Source of the DNA: Plasmopara viticola | Lineage: Eukaryota > Oomycota > Peronosporomycetes > Peronosporales > Peronosporaceae | Direction of reading: 5' to 3' | Length of the DNA stretch: 62,623 bases | Assembly (NCBI GenBank): GCA_001695595.3 | Contig: MBPM02000211.1 | Span: forward strand, 1-62,623 | Shown: positions 42,395-52,671 of the stretch, piece by piece | Position numbering within the stretch: position 1 is the stretch's first letter | Layout of the letters: every line of letters starts with the position of its first letter | Position numbers and translations under genes: made by a program | Notes under the pieces: model-generated | Told to the model about the DNA's origin: nothing | The model's input: the letters and a program-made list of their open reading frames with translations, nothing else | The model's database searches: none

Positions 42395-44981
42395 ATGGAC
42401 ACCGAGGCCAGTTGCCCTTTCATAGAGTCAGCACAAGCTGATTGTGAGATGGGTGAGCTGATTCTACGCCCATCCTCCCTCACACGTACCCACGACCCAT
42501 CGCCTATAGAAGGTTCCGCAAACCTGCCAAGCGACAGTTCAGCTGGGACCGTACCCAACAACCCAGATGCCGGTGGGATTTACGGTTCCATCGAAGCTTC
42601 GTGTTTATGCACGGACCAGGGTAGTAACGCTGGTTCTGTGTCGCAAGCCTCGCACGAATCAAGTGATGGCATGGTCGTGCAACTGCGTGTCCCGCCTGCG
42701 CACAAGCCACCTGCTTCGCAGGATTTTGTGGAAGGTGTGCAGCCCAACAGCGACACACGCCAATATACGCCACCAACTAACGCCAGTGCTCTCCCGCAAA
42801 CCGCAGCAATTCGCACGCGTTCGACTGCAAGCGCACCAACGCGCACGCCAACGCTTCGTGCCCTGCTTCAACGTTCTACGGAGATCCGCCGCGACAATGC
42901 TGAGGCACCCTCCCCGCCGCGTGTCGAGATGCCCCGCCCCAAGGCGATGGACATCGAAACCATTGATGCTCTTTATGAAGCCGGAGGCGATTGGAGCCAA
43001 CTCGCCGCCTCGATTGACCGAGCTCGTCCATACGCGCTGCCTCGTGCACGCTATGTAATGGTCATCGAGACTGGACACGCCTTCCAGCGCACTGCACCAA
43101 GCAAAATCCTCGCGTCGTTGCTGAAGGACCAGGGCAACCCTGTCGTACAACAACAGATCGACCAGCAGCAACTAGGTCAGCTGACTAAAGTTCCCGGCGG
43201 CAACATCCGCGTCAAGGTGAAGACGAAAGAAGCCTGTCAGAGTCTTGCTGGCCAGGAAGTCAAGATCCTCGGAGGCAGGTACCAATTTGGCGGGTTTGAC
43301 ATCCTTGCCGACCGCTTTTTTATTGAGGTGTCAAGTGTCGACAATGACTTCGATGCTGATCTCATGTTCAAACGCTTCTTCGAGCTCGGTACGCAGCCCA
43401 TCTACGGCACGTTCCGCGATGTAAATCTGGACGCGGTAATCACCACCGCCACATGGCGTGTGTACTTCCGCTCTAGCCATTGCCCTCCGGAGCTCGTAAT
43501 AAGTGGTACTGTGTGCGACCAGCTCGTTTTTGCTGGACGCATTTACCCAGTACACACGAAAAACGCTTCGTTTCCAACTCAACGCATGTCGTTCGGTCAA
43601 CGCTCGATCCACGCGCTCGACTTAGCTAGAGACGGTGGTCCATCCTCCAACACTAGCCAAAGCAGGCCAGATAAATGCCCGTCGCAGCCATCTTATGCTG
43701 CTGTGGTATGTCGTGGCGTGAAGGAAACGTCGCTCCAACGATCAATCCATGAAGACTCTGCCGCGACCACTGCTATCGTTGCAGCACCGACTGATACCTT
43801 AGAGCCTAGTGAGCTGTCCCTAAGCACTGCAGGCTCCCAAGTCGTGTCGCCACCAAGCAGCCCGACATCGTCTCCGTTGCTCTTGCTCCCACCACCACCG
43901 AATCAATCTGAGTTGGTGCCCAGGGTCGGTGGCAAACGCAAAGGCAAACGTTCTCGTGCTGATGGAGACTTTGCCAATATGCTGATGAAATCTCGTCCGA
44001 AACCTCTCACCGGCGTCACGACAAGCAACTATTTCGACGTGCTTAGCAATTTCGTGGTCGAGTTTGACTGCTGCTCAGTGACGCTCGATGAGGGCGAGAT
44101 CCCACGGTTTCAATTTGTGCCACGCAAGGTGCAGGCGCCGCGCAACCTGACTGACAGCAAAGAAGCCAGTCACTCTTTGACCAAACACCACACCAGAGTG
44201 GTGAAAACCAAAGAGCCTACATCAATCCAAGAGATTGTCAGCGAGATGGAGGCTACTGAACAGATAGCCGATCTCCAGCTGCTTCCGGATCGCTTGGCCG
44301 CCGCCGACACCATGGTGAGTGGCCTTCGCAAGTCGCTTCGCACGACGAACAACCCCGACACGCTGACGTTCATGGGGTCCGTTAAAGCTCCAATGGCGTT
44401 TAACACCGCGCTCTTGCGTGAGATGCGTGAGCTGAGCCCCAGCGTCACCGAGCTGGCCCAGCTTCACATGATCAATCGCATCTTGAGCGCGACCGACCAC
44501 ACCGAAACCAACACGTTCGCTCGCAAGTGGGCCAAGTATCTCGGCACCAAGGTGCCTAAGACGCGTGACGGTGTATTCCGATGCGTTGCCCAGTGGTGGA
44601 ACAACCCGGACAAACCAACTATTGTGCGTGCGACTAGGGCGCTGTCCCTCTTTGAGTTGATGTTGATGTGCACAGCGCCCCAGATCTTTGAAAAGGAGTA
44701 CTGGCTCCAGCGTCTGACCGGGTGTTCGGTGCCTTGGGATACCAGCGCACAACCGACGTCTTCTTTACCTCAATATGTTGTTGGTCCTGCTTCGCTCCGA
44801 GATCGGCACACACTGCTTCAAGATTTGGGAAGCAGTCCAATGGTAAGGAGATATACTCGAAGACCTCGAGTACCTTCGTGACTGCGGCCATTACTTCCCA
44901 GAGAACGCGGATGTGCTCCAACTTCACCAAGTCGACGGTCAGTCTGTGCTTGTGACTGGACCGCTCGCCTTAAGGTGCTAA
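42395..44981 (+). pseudogene. LINE-A ORF1 protein, near-intact
   Basis: ORF1 proteins of LINEs bind element RNA and act as chaperones; this one has no domain I can name. An N-terminal Ser/Thr/Pro-rich tail (about 180 residues) precedes a conserved core with GGDWSQLAASIDRARPYALPR and TWRVYFRS. A low-complexity linker and a helical C-terminal part with AQLHMINRILSAT follow. The core matches LINE-B ORF1 throughout. One extra G in the run at 44736-44738 shifts the frame, and a TAA at 44844-44846 stands where LINE-B has a glutamine codon. The homologous C-terminus ends ALRC at the TAA at 44979-44981. Confidence 0.85.
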
Positions 44982-44982
44982 G

Positions 44983-47900
44983 GTGGTCCCATGCGTGGAC
45001 GCGCCCGAGGTCTCGTGGCAAGAAGTCAGCTTGCTGACCGTTAATACCAACGGGATCAAGAAAAGCGGACACCTACTAATCGAGAACTTGCTCGAGAAGC
45101 ACAGCCTCTCTTGCATCCAGGAAACCAAATTCCGCGATTGCCACCATCTTGACACCTACAAATTTAACCTTCAGGCCCGTTTCAAGCACAAGCTATTCGT
45201 CAGCGACCCTGGTGCAGTCAGTGCCACACAGACGACACACCGATCTGGCGGAGTGCTCACTGCGCTTCGCTCCGACTTTCCAGGTTTTGATACGGCCGAA
45301 GAGCTTCGAAAGCTGACTGTCCCGGGACGCTATCTAGTCGTTTGATTGGTGGTCACCAGTGCACCTGTGTACATCCACAATGTGTACTCGCCGGTGGACG
45401 ACCACGAAAAAGCTGTGTTCTTCGAACATATTCCAGTGGACCGCTTTGAAGACAATGCAACGCACATAGTCCTCGGCGATTTGAACACGCCGCTAAACCC
45501 CAGCCTCGACTCATCTCAGCCACGCTTGCTTGCTCGCCCGGGCCGCAGCGCTTGTATGAGCTGGCTGAGCCAGCTAGGTGTCGTAGATGCCTGGCGGATC
45601 CACCACCAAGACGAGCGCATATACACTGGCCCCCAGCCATGGCAGAACCGACTTGACTATGCTATGTTGTCGGAAGACTTCTGCAACGCGTTGTACGGCG
45701 ACTCTAAGTATTTTGAGCCCAAAGGTGCCGGTGACCACCTGGCGCACTCAGTAACCTTGCGCTCGGTGTCTCAGCTCCACGGATATGGCTACTGGCGCTT
45801 TCCGGAGTATCTTCTTGAGTACTCCGATGTTGTCGATGCCATCTGTGGTGAAGCCCAGCAGGTACTCGAGAATCTTCGGGCTGCATCGAACCCAGGCAAA
45901 GTCTGGGCGCAGTGGAAAAAATTTATGCGGCGCCAGCTACAGGCCCTCAAACGTAAGCTACGCAGCCAAAACGACGTCGCCATTACAGCCGCACAAATTA
46001 CGCTAGACCAAGCAGCAATGCGGTACCATAACAAGCGAGACGCAATCTCCCAAGAAGCCTTTCGTGCTGCACTAGACACATACCACGACTGCGTGACCCG
46101 GTCTCGCTGCTACAACCAAGACTCGGCCTTTGACTTTCAAGTTCAGAAGGCCGAGACGTCTTCCACGTACTTCTTCCGTCCGATCGACCCATCACTCCGG
46201 CGGGTCAGCATTGAACAAGTTCGGACTTCCAGTGGAGACATCTCGCAAAACCCAGCGGACATCTCAGAATGCTTTCGGTCCCACTGGGGTTGTATCATGG
46301 GCGATGCTGCCAATCCTGCTGGACCATTACCACCCATCAATCCCAGCAGCCGACGAATGCTGTTGGACACGATCGGCAAGCGTTTAACAACCGATAAACA
46401 AGACCGTCTCAGCGCCCCAATTTCCGGAGCCAATCTTGCTGACGCGCTCAAGCATATGAAGACCAACTCCGCGCCTGGCATGGACGGTCTCACGGCTGGC
46501 TTCTATCAGGTCGCGCCCGACGTCTTTGGGGAATGTCTGAGCATAGTGTTCAATTATCAGTTGGCATGAGGTGAGCTCCTCCCTTCCCAGCGCAAGTCGG
46601 CTGTGTGCATGATGCACAAGAAAGGCTCGCGTGACGACCCCGGCAACTTTCGGCCAATCTCGCTCATTGGCGTTGATGTGAAGGCGTTGTCCAAGGTCTT
46701 GACCTACCGCCTCCAGCTTTTCCTTCCTGATCTAATCCACACCGACCAGAAGGCGTTCGTCAAGGGTTGGTCTATTCATCATCATGTGCGATTCATGGCC
46801 GATCTGCAAGACCTCACGACTGCACGCGACGAAGAAGCCTACGCTCTGTTTCTCGACTTTGAGAAGGCATACGATCGGGTCGACTGGGACTACATGTTTC
46901 AAGTGCTCGATCGCATGGGTTGCGGCGGCGCCTTCACCAACTGGGCGAGGTTGCTTTACACCGCCCCACAAGCTCACCTCTTGCTCAACGGCCACATCCA
47001 GCCGCCGATCTTCCCCACAAGAGGAGTCAAGCAAGGCGATCCACTCTCAGCGCTGCTGTTTCTTATGGTAATTGAGCCACTGGGGAACCTGCTCCGACAG
47101 CATGAAGAGCATGGTGTTTGCCTCACCGAAGACCACGCCACCACCCGCGTCTTTTTTGCTGATGACACAACGTTGCTCTCTGGCTCGGTGCCTGGCATCC
47201 AGGCACAGCTTGACCTGGTTCAGCTGTACTGCGATGGCTCCGGAGCCAAGCTCAACTATGCCAAATGCGTGCTTATGACTATAAACCGACGGACAAACCC
47301 TCCTTGGTTTCCTGGCGTCAAAGTGCTCCAGCGTGGTGAGACGGTCAAGTTTCTGGGCATCCTGTTTGGTCAGGATCCTGTTGACAACGCCATCATAGAG
47401 CTCTTGGACAGGCGTTTCTACGAGGGTTTTCTCCAGTGGTTTCGTCGCGCTCGCACCGTGCGAGGACGTCTGCTGGTTGCGCTAACGATGGTGCTTTCTC
47501 GGTTGTGGCACTACACTGTGCATGTGCCAATCCCGCAGCGGATCGTTAGGCAGTGGCAGTCCACGCTCAACCACTTTGTACTTGCACGTCGCTACGAACG
47601 CAACGCCAAACACGTCCAGCTGATACCTAAGGGGTTTCTGTATCAACCTCGCTCCGACGGTGGTCTGTCAGTACCCAGCATCGAAGCCTCACTCAAGCGT
47701 CAAAAGCTCAGCGTGCTGCTCCAGTTCATCGCTGCGTCGACCTCATCCCAGTGCAACTGGACCACACCAGGAGTCGTGCTTCTATCGCTTGTGCTGCCCA
47801 CTTGGGGTCCCTGGCGACACCTCGACTATCTTACGATTAGCCCCTTGCGCCACGGCGCTCTGCTGCGGTGGGAGGTGTTGTCCCAGTGGTGGCGTCTGGT

Positions 47901-49122
47901 CTGGCGTGTGTGGTATATGACCAAGTGGGAAGTCACATGGCGTGACCTCAATCCTCTCACCCGCCTAGGTTATGTGCTAAACCAACCAATTTGGTTCCAC
48001 GCCGACGCCGATTTTCAGTTTAAACTCGCCGCCCGTGTTGACAGTTTGAAAGTACAGCGACGTAGTCTGTGCATGGTTGCCGAGCCCCAGCGCAGCTACC
48101 GCCAGCACATTGCAACAACTTTCAAGCTTCGGTGCCTTGCTGACTTCTTGGATGCTGGCGGTGCATGGCCGGATGCAGATGCGTTTGCGCGCGGCCACGT
48201 CGACTACCGGCTCACGTCAGTCTCTGTATACCAGCAGTACCAGTGGCTCCGACGCCTGCATCACGAAGCCGCACAAGTCTTCGAGCGACTACGTAATCTA
48301 TGCGCCAATACACCGCTTCCGCCTCCCGGCGTCACCTGGGTGTGTCCCACTTCGCCATACGTTGGTGTGCGCGTGGGGGAACGCGAATGTGTTGTGCCCT
48401 CGGTGCCACGATCCCAGTTGCTCCTGCTTGTGTGGAAGATTCCAACGCCCACGAAGCCACACCCAATCCAGCTGCACGATGAAAACGCCACAACAACCGA
48501 CATCAAGGTATTCGTGAGCCAGTCCAAGCGTTTACGGCGGTTGCTGCTTCCTGTATACGAAGATCTGCAATTCTGACTCGCCCTTCGTCTGTTGCCAGTG
48601 CGTTCACGATTCTCTTTTATGCGCGAGGCGCACCCCGGCATCATCTACTGCGTACGCAGCGGATGCAACGCAGTGAAAACAGAGCGGCACCTGTTCTTCG
48701 AGTGCGTTCTACCAGCCGAGCTATGGCCAGTTCTGTTTCGCGACTGGTCAGCTTTCTTCGTCACCACACCGACATGGCTCGACATCGCCCTTGGTCGCCC
48801 ACCAGCCCTTACACCCGCTTGGCACGACCATGCCGTCGTGGTTCATGATCTGTGGCAGATCACACGTTGCATCACGCTCCACTTGCTGTGGACAGTGCGC
48901 AATGACGGATTGTTCCGCCAGTGTGAGCTTTTGCCTCTGGTGCCTTCGCTCCGGGTCGTGTACACCACACTTAGTGCCCACGTGCGTGCATGCAAACGTA
49001 GGGTGTACGACGAAGACCAGCAAGCATCGCTCCAGTCTGTGCTGACCCGGCTCCGATGCTCTAACTCGATGGGTGCCTTTATGCGCACCAACGGACCGTT
49101 ATTTTCTGTGCGCTTCCTGTAG
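44983..49122 (+). pseudogene. LINE-A ORF2: AP-endonuclease, reverse transcriptase, zinc-binding C-terminus
   Basis: One frame is open over about 1,380 codons except TGA codons at 45343-45345, 46567-46569 and 48574-48576. In each case LINE-B or copy C has arginine there. The endonuclease spans about 45030-45780, with LTVNTNG, CIQETKF, VLGDLNTPL and GDHLAHSV carrying the Asn, Glu, Asp/Asn and His expected in APE domains. RT spans about 46600-47450, with RPISLIGVDVK, LDFEKAYDRVDW, GVKQGDPLSALLF and the catalytic FADD at about 47153-47164. The C-terminal cluster YCVRSGCNAV followed by HLFFEC (about 48646-48710) is of the zf-RVT type. No ATG precedes the endonuclease in this frame (see findings). 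Confidence 0.92.
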
Positions 49123-49199
49123 CCGTCCCTACTTCCACCGCCACTCCGCTTCCAACCACTGTTTCCTCCGGCGGACTCGATTCGGCTTCAAAAGTATAC

Positions 49200-50039
49200 C
49201 TGGCGTGCCAAAATCGCGGTTTATTCGTGATACTTTATACGACTTCTCACAGAAGATCATGTCTTGAAGTGATCGAATTGGACGTGGATAAAGTCTGACA
49301 GGTCAGAATATCAATATCGAAGTGATCGATTTTCGGGGGAAACAAGGTATGAGAGGTGATTTTGCGCTTCAGACTACACGTCCCCATTTTCCAATTATCC
49401 TCGAAGTACCCAAGTCAAGCCAACCAATCCAGGGTAGCCCCAACCAGAATCAGAATCAGAACCAGTACCAGAACCAGAACCAGAATAAGAACCAGAACCA
49501 GAACTCGAACCAGAACTGGAACTCGAACCAGAACCAGAATCAGAACCTAAACCTGAACCAGAACTAAAACCAGCGTCTTCAAGAGTTCCTCAACCAAGAC
49601 GACTGGACCGAGGTCGGAGACTAGACGGGCCAGGGCCCGAAAGGGCGACGGGCGCCTCGAGCCCGAATTCTGTTGTGGAGATAGTGGTTGACCGCTCTAA
49701 GCCGGCGTCTCTGCAGCGGACCGAGAGCTGGAACACCGGCTTCGCTTTCCGCAACGACGGACAAGGCTTCGAACTGTACATGGGAGGTCAATACTTTGCT
49801 AGGTAGGTCAACTATCACGTCCAAGTGGATATCCGCGAAAACAACAGAAATACTGGTCCCGGTGAAGGATTGTGGATTAAAATCAATCAGTTCTATCCGG
49901 CCAATCAAAGTGCTTGTCACACCGAACGATTAGAAGAAAACCTCAAGTTAACCTGTAGACAGGTAGTAGATTGTATATTAGTTAAACGACGTAGGCATAG
50001 AGAAGTGGAAGTCGTAATAAGTAATACAGACTACTTGAA
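49200..50039 (+). pseudogene. LINE-A ORF3 region, shortened
   Basis: The leader after ORF2 matches the ORF3 leader of copy C (GTCTGACAGGTCAGAA block). It continues into a degenerate CAGAAC repeat at 49444-49565, which can encode Asn-Gln dipeptides. A short match to the ORF3 N-terminal region follows (GGTCGGAGACTAGACGG), then the ORF3 C-terminal end (VDIREN). The chromodomain and the cysteine-bearing segment are missing, so this is an internally deleted or different version of ORF3. Confidence 0.7.
49444..49565 (+). repeat. CAGAAC hexanucleotide-like repeat in the LINE-A ORF3 region
   Basis: About twenty imperfect repeats of CAGAAC/CAGAAT. One frame encodes a run of alternating Asn and Gln. 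A related repeat is at 61327-61421 in copy D. Confidence 0.85.
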
Positions 50040-50054
50040 CTCGGCCAAGCTGTC
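50040..50054. repeat. Target-site duplication of LINE-A, right copy
   Basis: CTCGGCCAAGCTGTC, the unmutated tRNA-Ser 1-15 sequence in reverse complement; normal upstream spacer (GTTAAAGAGTGACCGG) follows. Confidence 0.9.
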
Positions 50055-50378
50055 GTTAAAGAGTGACCGGCTTTCATTTGCTTATAAGCTGCTTCAAGCT
50101 TGGGCGAGAGCAAGAATGAGCCAAAAATCGTCCGACAACGCGCAAAGTGCACCCAAGAGGAATGTACACCTATTTCCAAATCGTCGCACGAGGGCTACTA
50201 CCTACTTTCTGATATGTTTCTTTTTTGACTGGATAGCTTTGTTTGTGTTGACAAGTGCTTGTGCTGAAGGGACAAGTCTATAATTGTACAACTCAGGCCA
50301 GATGATATTAAAGTATTGAGTGTAGCTATCGCAAAAGTAAGCAAACAAATATATGAGCGAAATTGTAGCACTACCATA

Positions 50379-50451
50379 TATCAGAGGAGGGGATCGAACC
50401 CTCGATCTTGAGCGTGTTAAGCTCACGTCCTAACCACTAGACGACACCGAC
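50379..50451 (-). tRNA. tRNA-Val(AAC)
   Basis: Anticodon arm and T-arm intact; one change in the acceptor 3' strand (CTCTGAT). Confidence 0.7.
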
Positions 50452-50828
50452 ATTCGGCTCATAGGTATTTACACACTTACTAAAATTTGCCATGATGACT
50501 GTCTTCAAACCGCCTTTCTTTTGCTGTTATATTTATCACCTAGTGTTTAATCTTCGCTCTAACTAAAGGCCGTCATATACCCAATGTTCATTTTGAAATA
50601 ACAGAACGCGCACTTTGATTTGAGTAAGAAGCAGAAGTAATAATAAATATTGCACCTTTGAAAAGAACAAAACCCTGGTGGCGGACAATTTACTCTGAAA
50701 ATGTGATATGTAGGATCACGTTGCAATTGTTGCACCTTCTTATGCATAACGATATAAAAGCATATTTATAAAGTTAAGAGATGTAATCGTGAATGACAGC
50801 GCTCGAGAAATTATCGAGCACTTTGATT

Positions 50829-50909
50829 CGACAGCTGTGAGATTTGAACTCACGCGGGTTACCCCAATAGATGTCTAGTCTATCGCCTTAACCACTCGGC
50901 CAAGCTGTC
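50829..50909 (-). tRNA. tRNA-Ser(AGA)
   Basis: Complete, with one substitution in the anticodon loop at position 38 (CTAGACA). Promoter boxes are intact. Confidence 0.85.
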
Positions 50910-51228
50910 GTTAAAGAGTGACCGGTTTCGCTTATAAGCTGCTTCAAGCTTGGGCGAGAGCAAGAATGAGCCAAAAATCGTCCGACAACGCGCAAAGTGC
51001 ACCCAAGAGGAATGTACACCTATCTCCAAATCGTCGCACGAGGGCTACTACCTACTTTCTGATATGTTTCTTTTTTGACTGGATAGCTTTGTTTGTGTTG
51101 ACAAGTGCTTGTGCTGAGGGGACAAGTCTATAATGGTACAACTCAGGCCAGATGATATTAAAGTATTGAGTGTAGCTATCGCAAAAGTAAGCAAACAAAT
51201 ATATGAGCGAAATTGTAGCACTACCATA

Positions 51229-51301
51229 TATCGGAGGAGGGGATCGAACCCTCGATCTTGAGCGTGTTAAGCTCACGTCCTAACCACTAGACGACACCGA
51301 C
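51229..51301 (-). tRNA. tRNA-Val(AAC)
   Basis: Matches the array consensus: anticodon arm TGAGC/GCTCA and T-arm GAGGG/CCCTC intact. Confidence 0.78.
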
Positions 51302-51679
51302 ATTCGGCTCATAAATATTCACACACTTACTAAAATTTGCCATGATGACGGTCATCAAACCGCCTTTTTTTTGCTGTTATATTTATCACCTAGTGTTTAA
51401 TCTTCGCTCTAACTAAAGGCCGTCATATACCCAATGTTCATTTTGAAATAACAGAACGCGCACTTTGATTTGAGTAAGAAGCAGAAGTAATAATAAATAT
51501 TGCACCTTTTGAAAAGAACAAAGCCCTGGTGGCGGACAATTTACTCTGAAAATGTGATATGTAGGATCACGTTGCAATTGTTGCACCTTCTTATGCATAA
51601 CGATATAAAAGCATATTTATAAAGTTGAGAGATGTAATCGTGAATGACAGCGCTCGAGAAATTATCGAGCACTTTGATT

Positions 51680-51760
51680 CGACAGCTGTGAGATTTGAAC
51701 TCACGCGGGTTACCCCAATAGATTTCTAGTCTATCGCCTTAACCACTCGGCCAAGCTGTC
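51680..51760 (-). tRNA. tRNA-Ser(AGA)
   Basis: Matches the consensus at every position checked; all stems pair. Confidence 0.93.
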
Positions 51761-52084
51761 GTTAAAGAGTGACCGGTTTTCATTCGCTTATAAGCTGCTT
51801 CAAGCTTGGGCGAGAGCAAGAATGAGCCAAAAATCGTCCGACAACGCGCAAAGTGCACCCAAGAGGAATGTACACCTATCTCCAAATCGTCGCACGAGGG
51901 CTACTACCTACTTTCTGATATGTTTCTTTTTTGACTGGATAGCTTTGTTTGTGTTGACAAGTGCTTGTGCTGAGGGGACAAGTCTATAATGGTACAACTC
52001 AGGCCAGATGATATTAAAGTATTGAGTGTAGCTATCGCAAAAGTAAGCAAACAAATATATGAGCGAAATTGTAGCACTACCATA

Positions 52085-52157
52085 TATCGGAGGAGGGGAT
52101 CGAACCCTCGATCTTGAGCGTGTTAAGCTCACGTCCTAACCACTAGACGACACCGAC
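52085..52157 (-). tRNA. tRNA-Val(AAC)
   Basis: Matches the array consensus. Confidence 0.78.
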
Positions 52158-52533
52158 ATTCGGCTCATAGATATTCACACACTTACTAAAATTTGCCATG
52201 ATGACGGTCATCAAACCGCCTTTTTTTGCTGTTATATTTATCACCTAGTGTTTAATCTTCGCTCTAACTAAAGGCCGTCATATACCCAATGTTCATTTTG
52301 AAATAACAGAACGCGCACTTTGATTTGAGTAAGAAGCAGAAGTAATAATAAATATTGCTTTTTTGAAAAGAACAAAACCCTGGTGGCGGACAATTTACTC
52401 TGAAAATGTGATATGTAGGATCACGTTGCAATTGTTGCACCTTCTTATGCATAACGATATAAAAGCATATTTATAAAGTTGAGAGATGTAATCGTGAATG
52501 ACAGCGCTCGAGAAATTATCGAGCACTTTGATT

Positions 52534-52563
52534 CGACAGCTGTGAGATTTGAACTCACGCGGG
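52534..52563 (-). pseudogene. tRNA-Ser 3' part, split by LINE-B
   Basis: Positions 81 to 52 of tRNA-Ser (T-arm and acceptor 3' strand) remain on the left of LINE-B. The 13-bp target duplication GAACTCACGCGGG is at 52551-52563. One extra G at 52564 separates it from the LINE start. Confidence 0.88.
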
Positions 52564-52671
52564 GACTTCTCAATTTGCCGGCTACCCCACAAGTCGACTC
52601 TTCAGAAGAACTAATCACCTTCAAGCTTTCTAGCTCCCCATCCCAGCCGCTTCTCTTTCCCGCCCATCGTG

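Larger units (their letters stand above)
42305..50039 (+). mobile_element. LINE-A: full-length tRNA-Ser-targeting non-LTR retrotransposon
   Basis: The 7,735-bp element has a 90-bp leader, ORF1, ORF2 and a shortened ORF3 region, with no LTRs. It starts ACTTCTCAATTTGCC, as does LINE-B after its junction. Its 3' end (CAGACTACTTGAA) is shared with copies C and D. Insertion is in the A box of tRNA-Ser, antisense to the tRNA, with a 15-bp target duplication. ORFs contain one 1-nt insertion and four in-frame stops, so this copy is dead or needs help. Its base composition is more GC-rich than the host spacer. Confidence 0.93.

Noticed and set aside
45343..48576. TGA codons in LINE-A ORF2 as recoded (readthrough or selenocysteine) sites
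   Set aside because: Homologous copies have arginine codons there, host genes in the window use TGA as stop, and no recoding context is visible.
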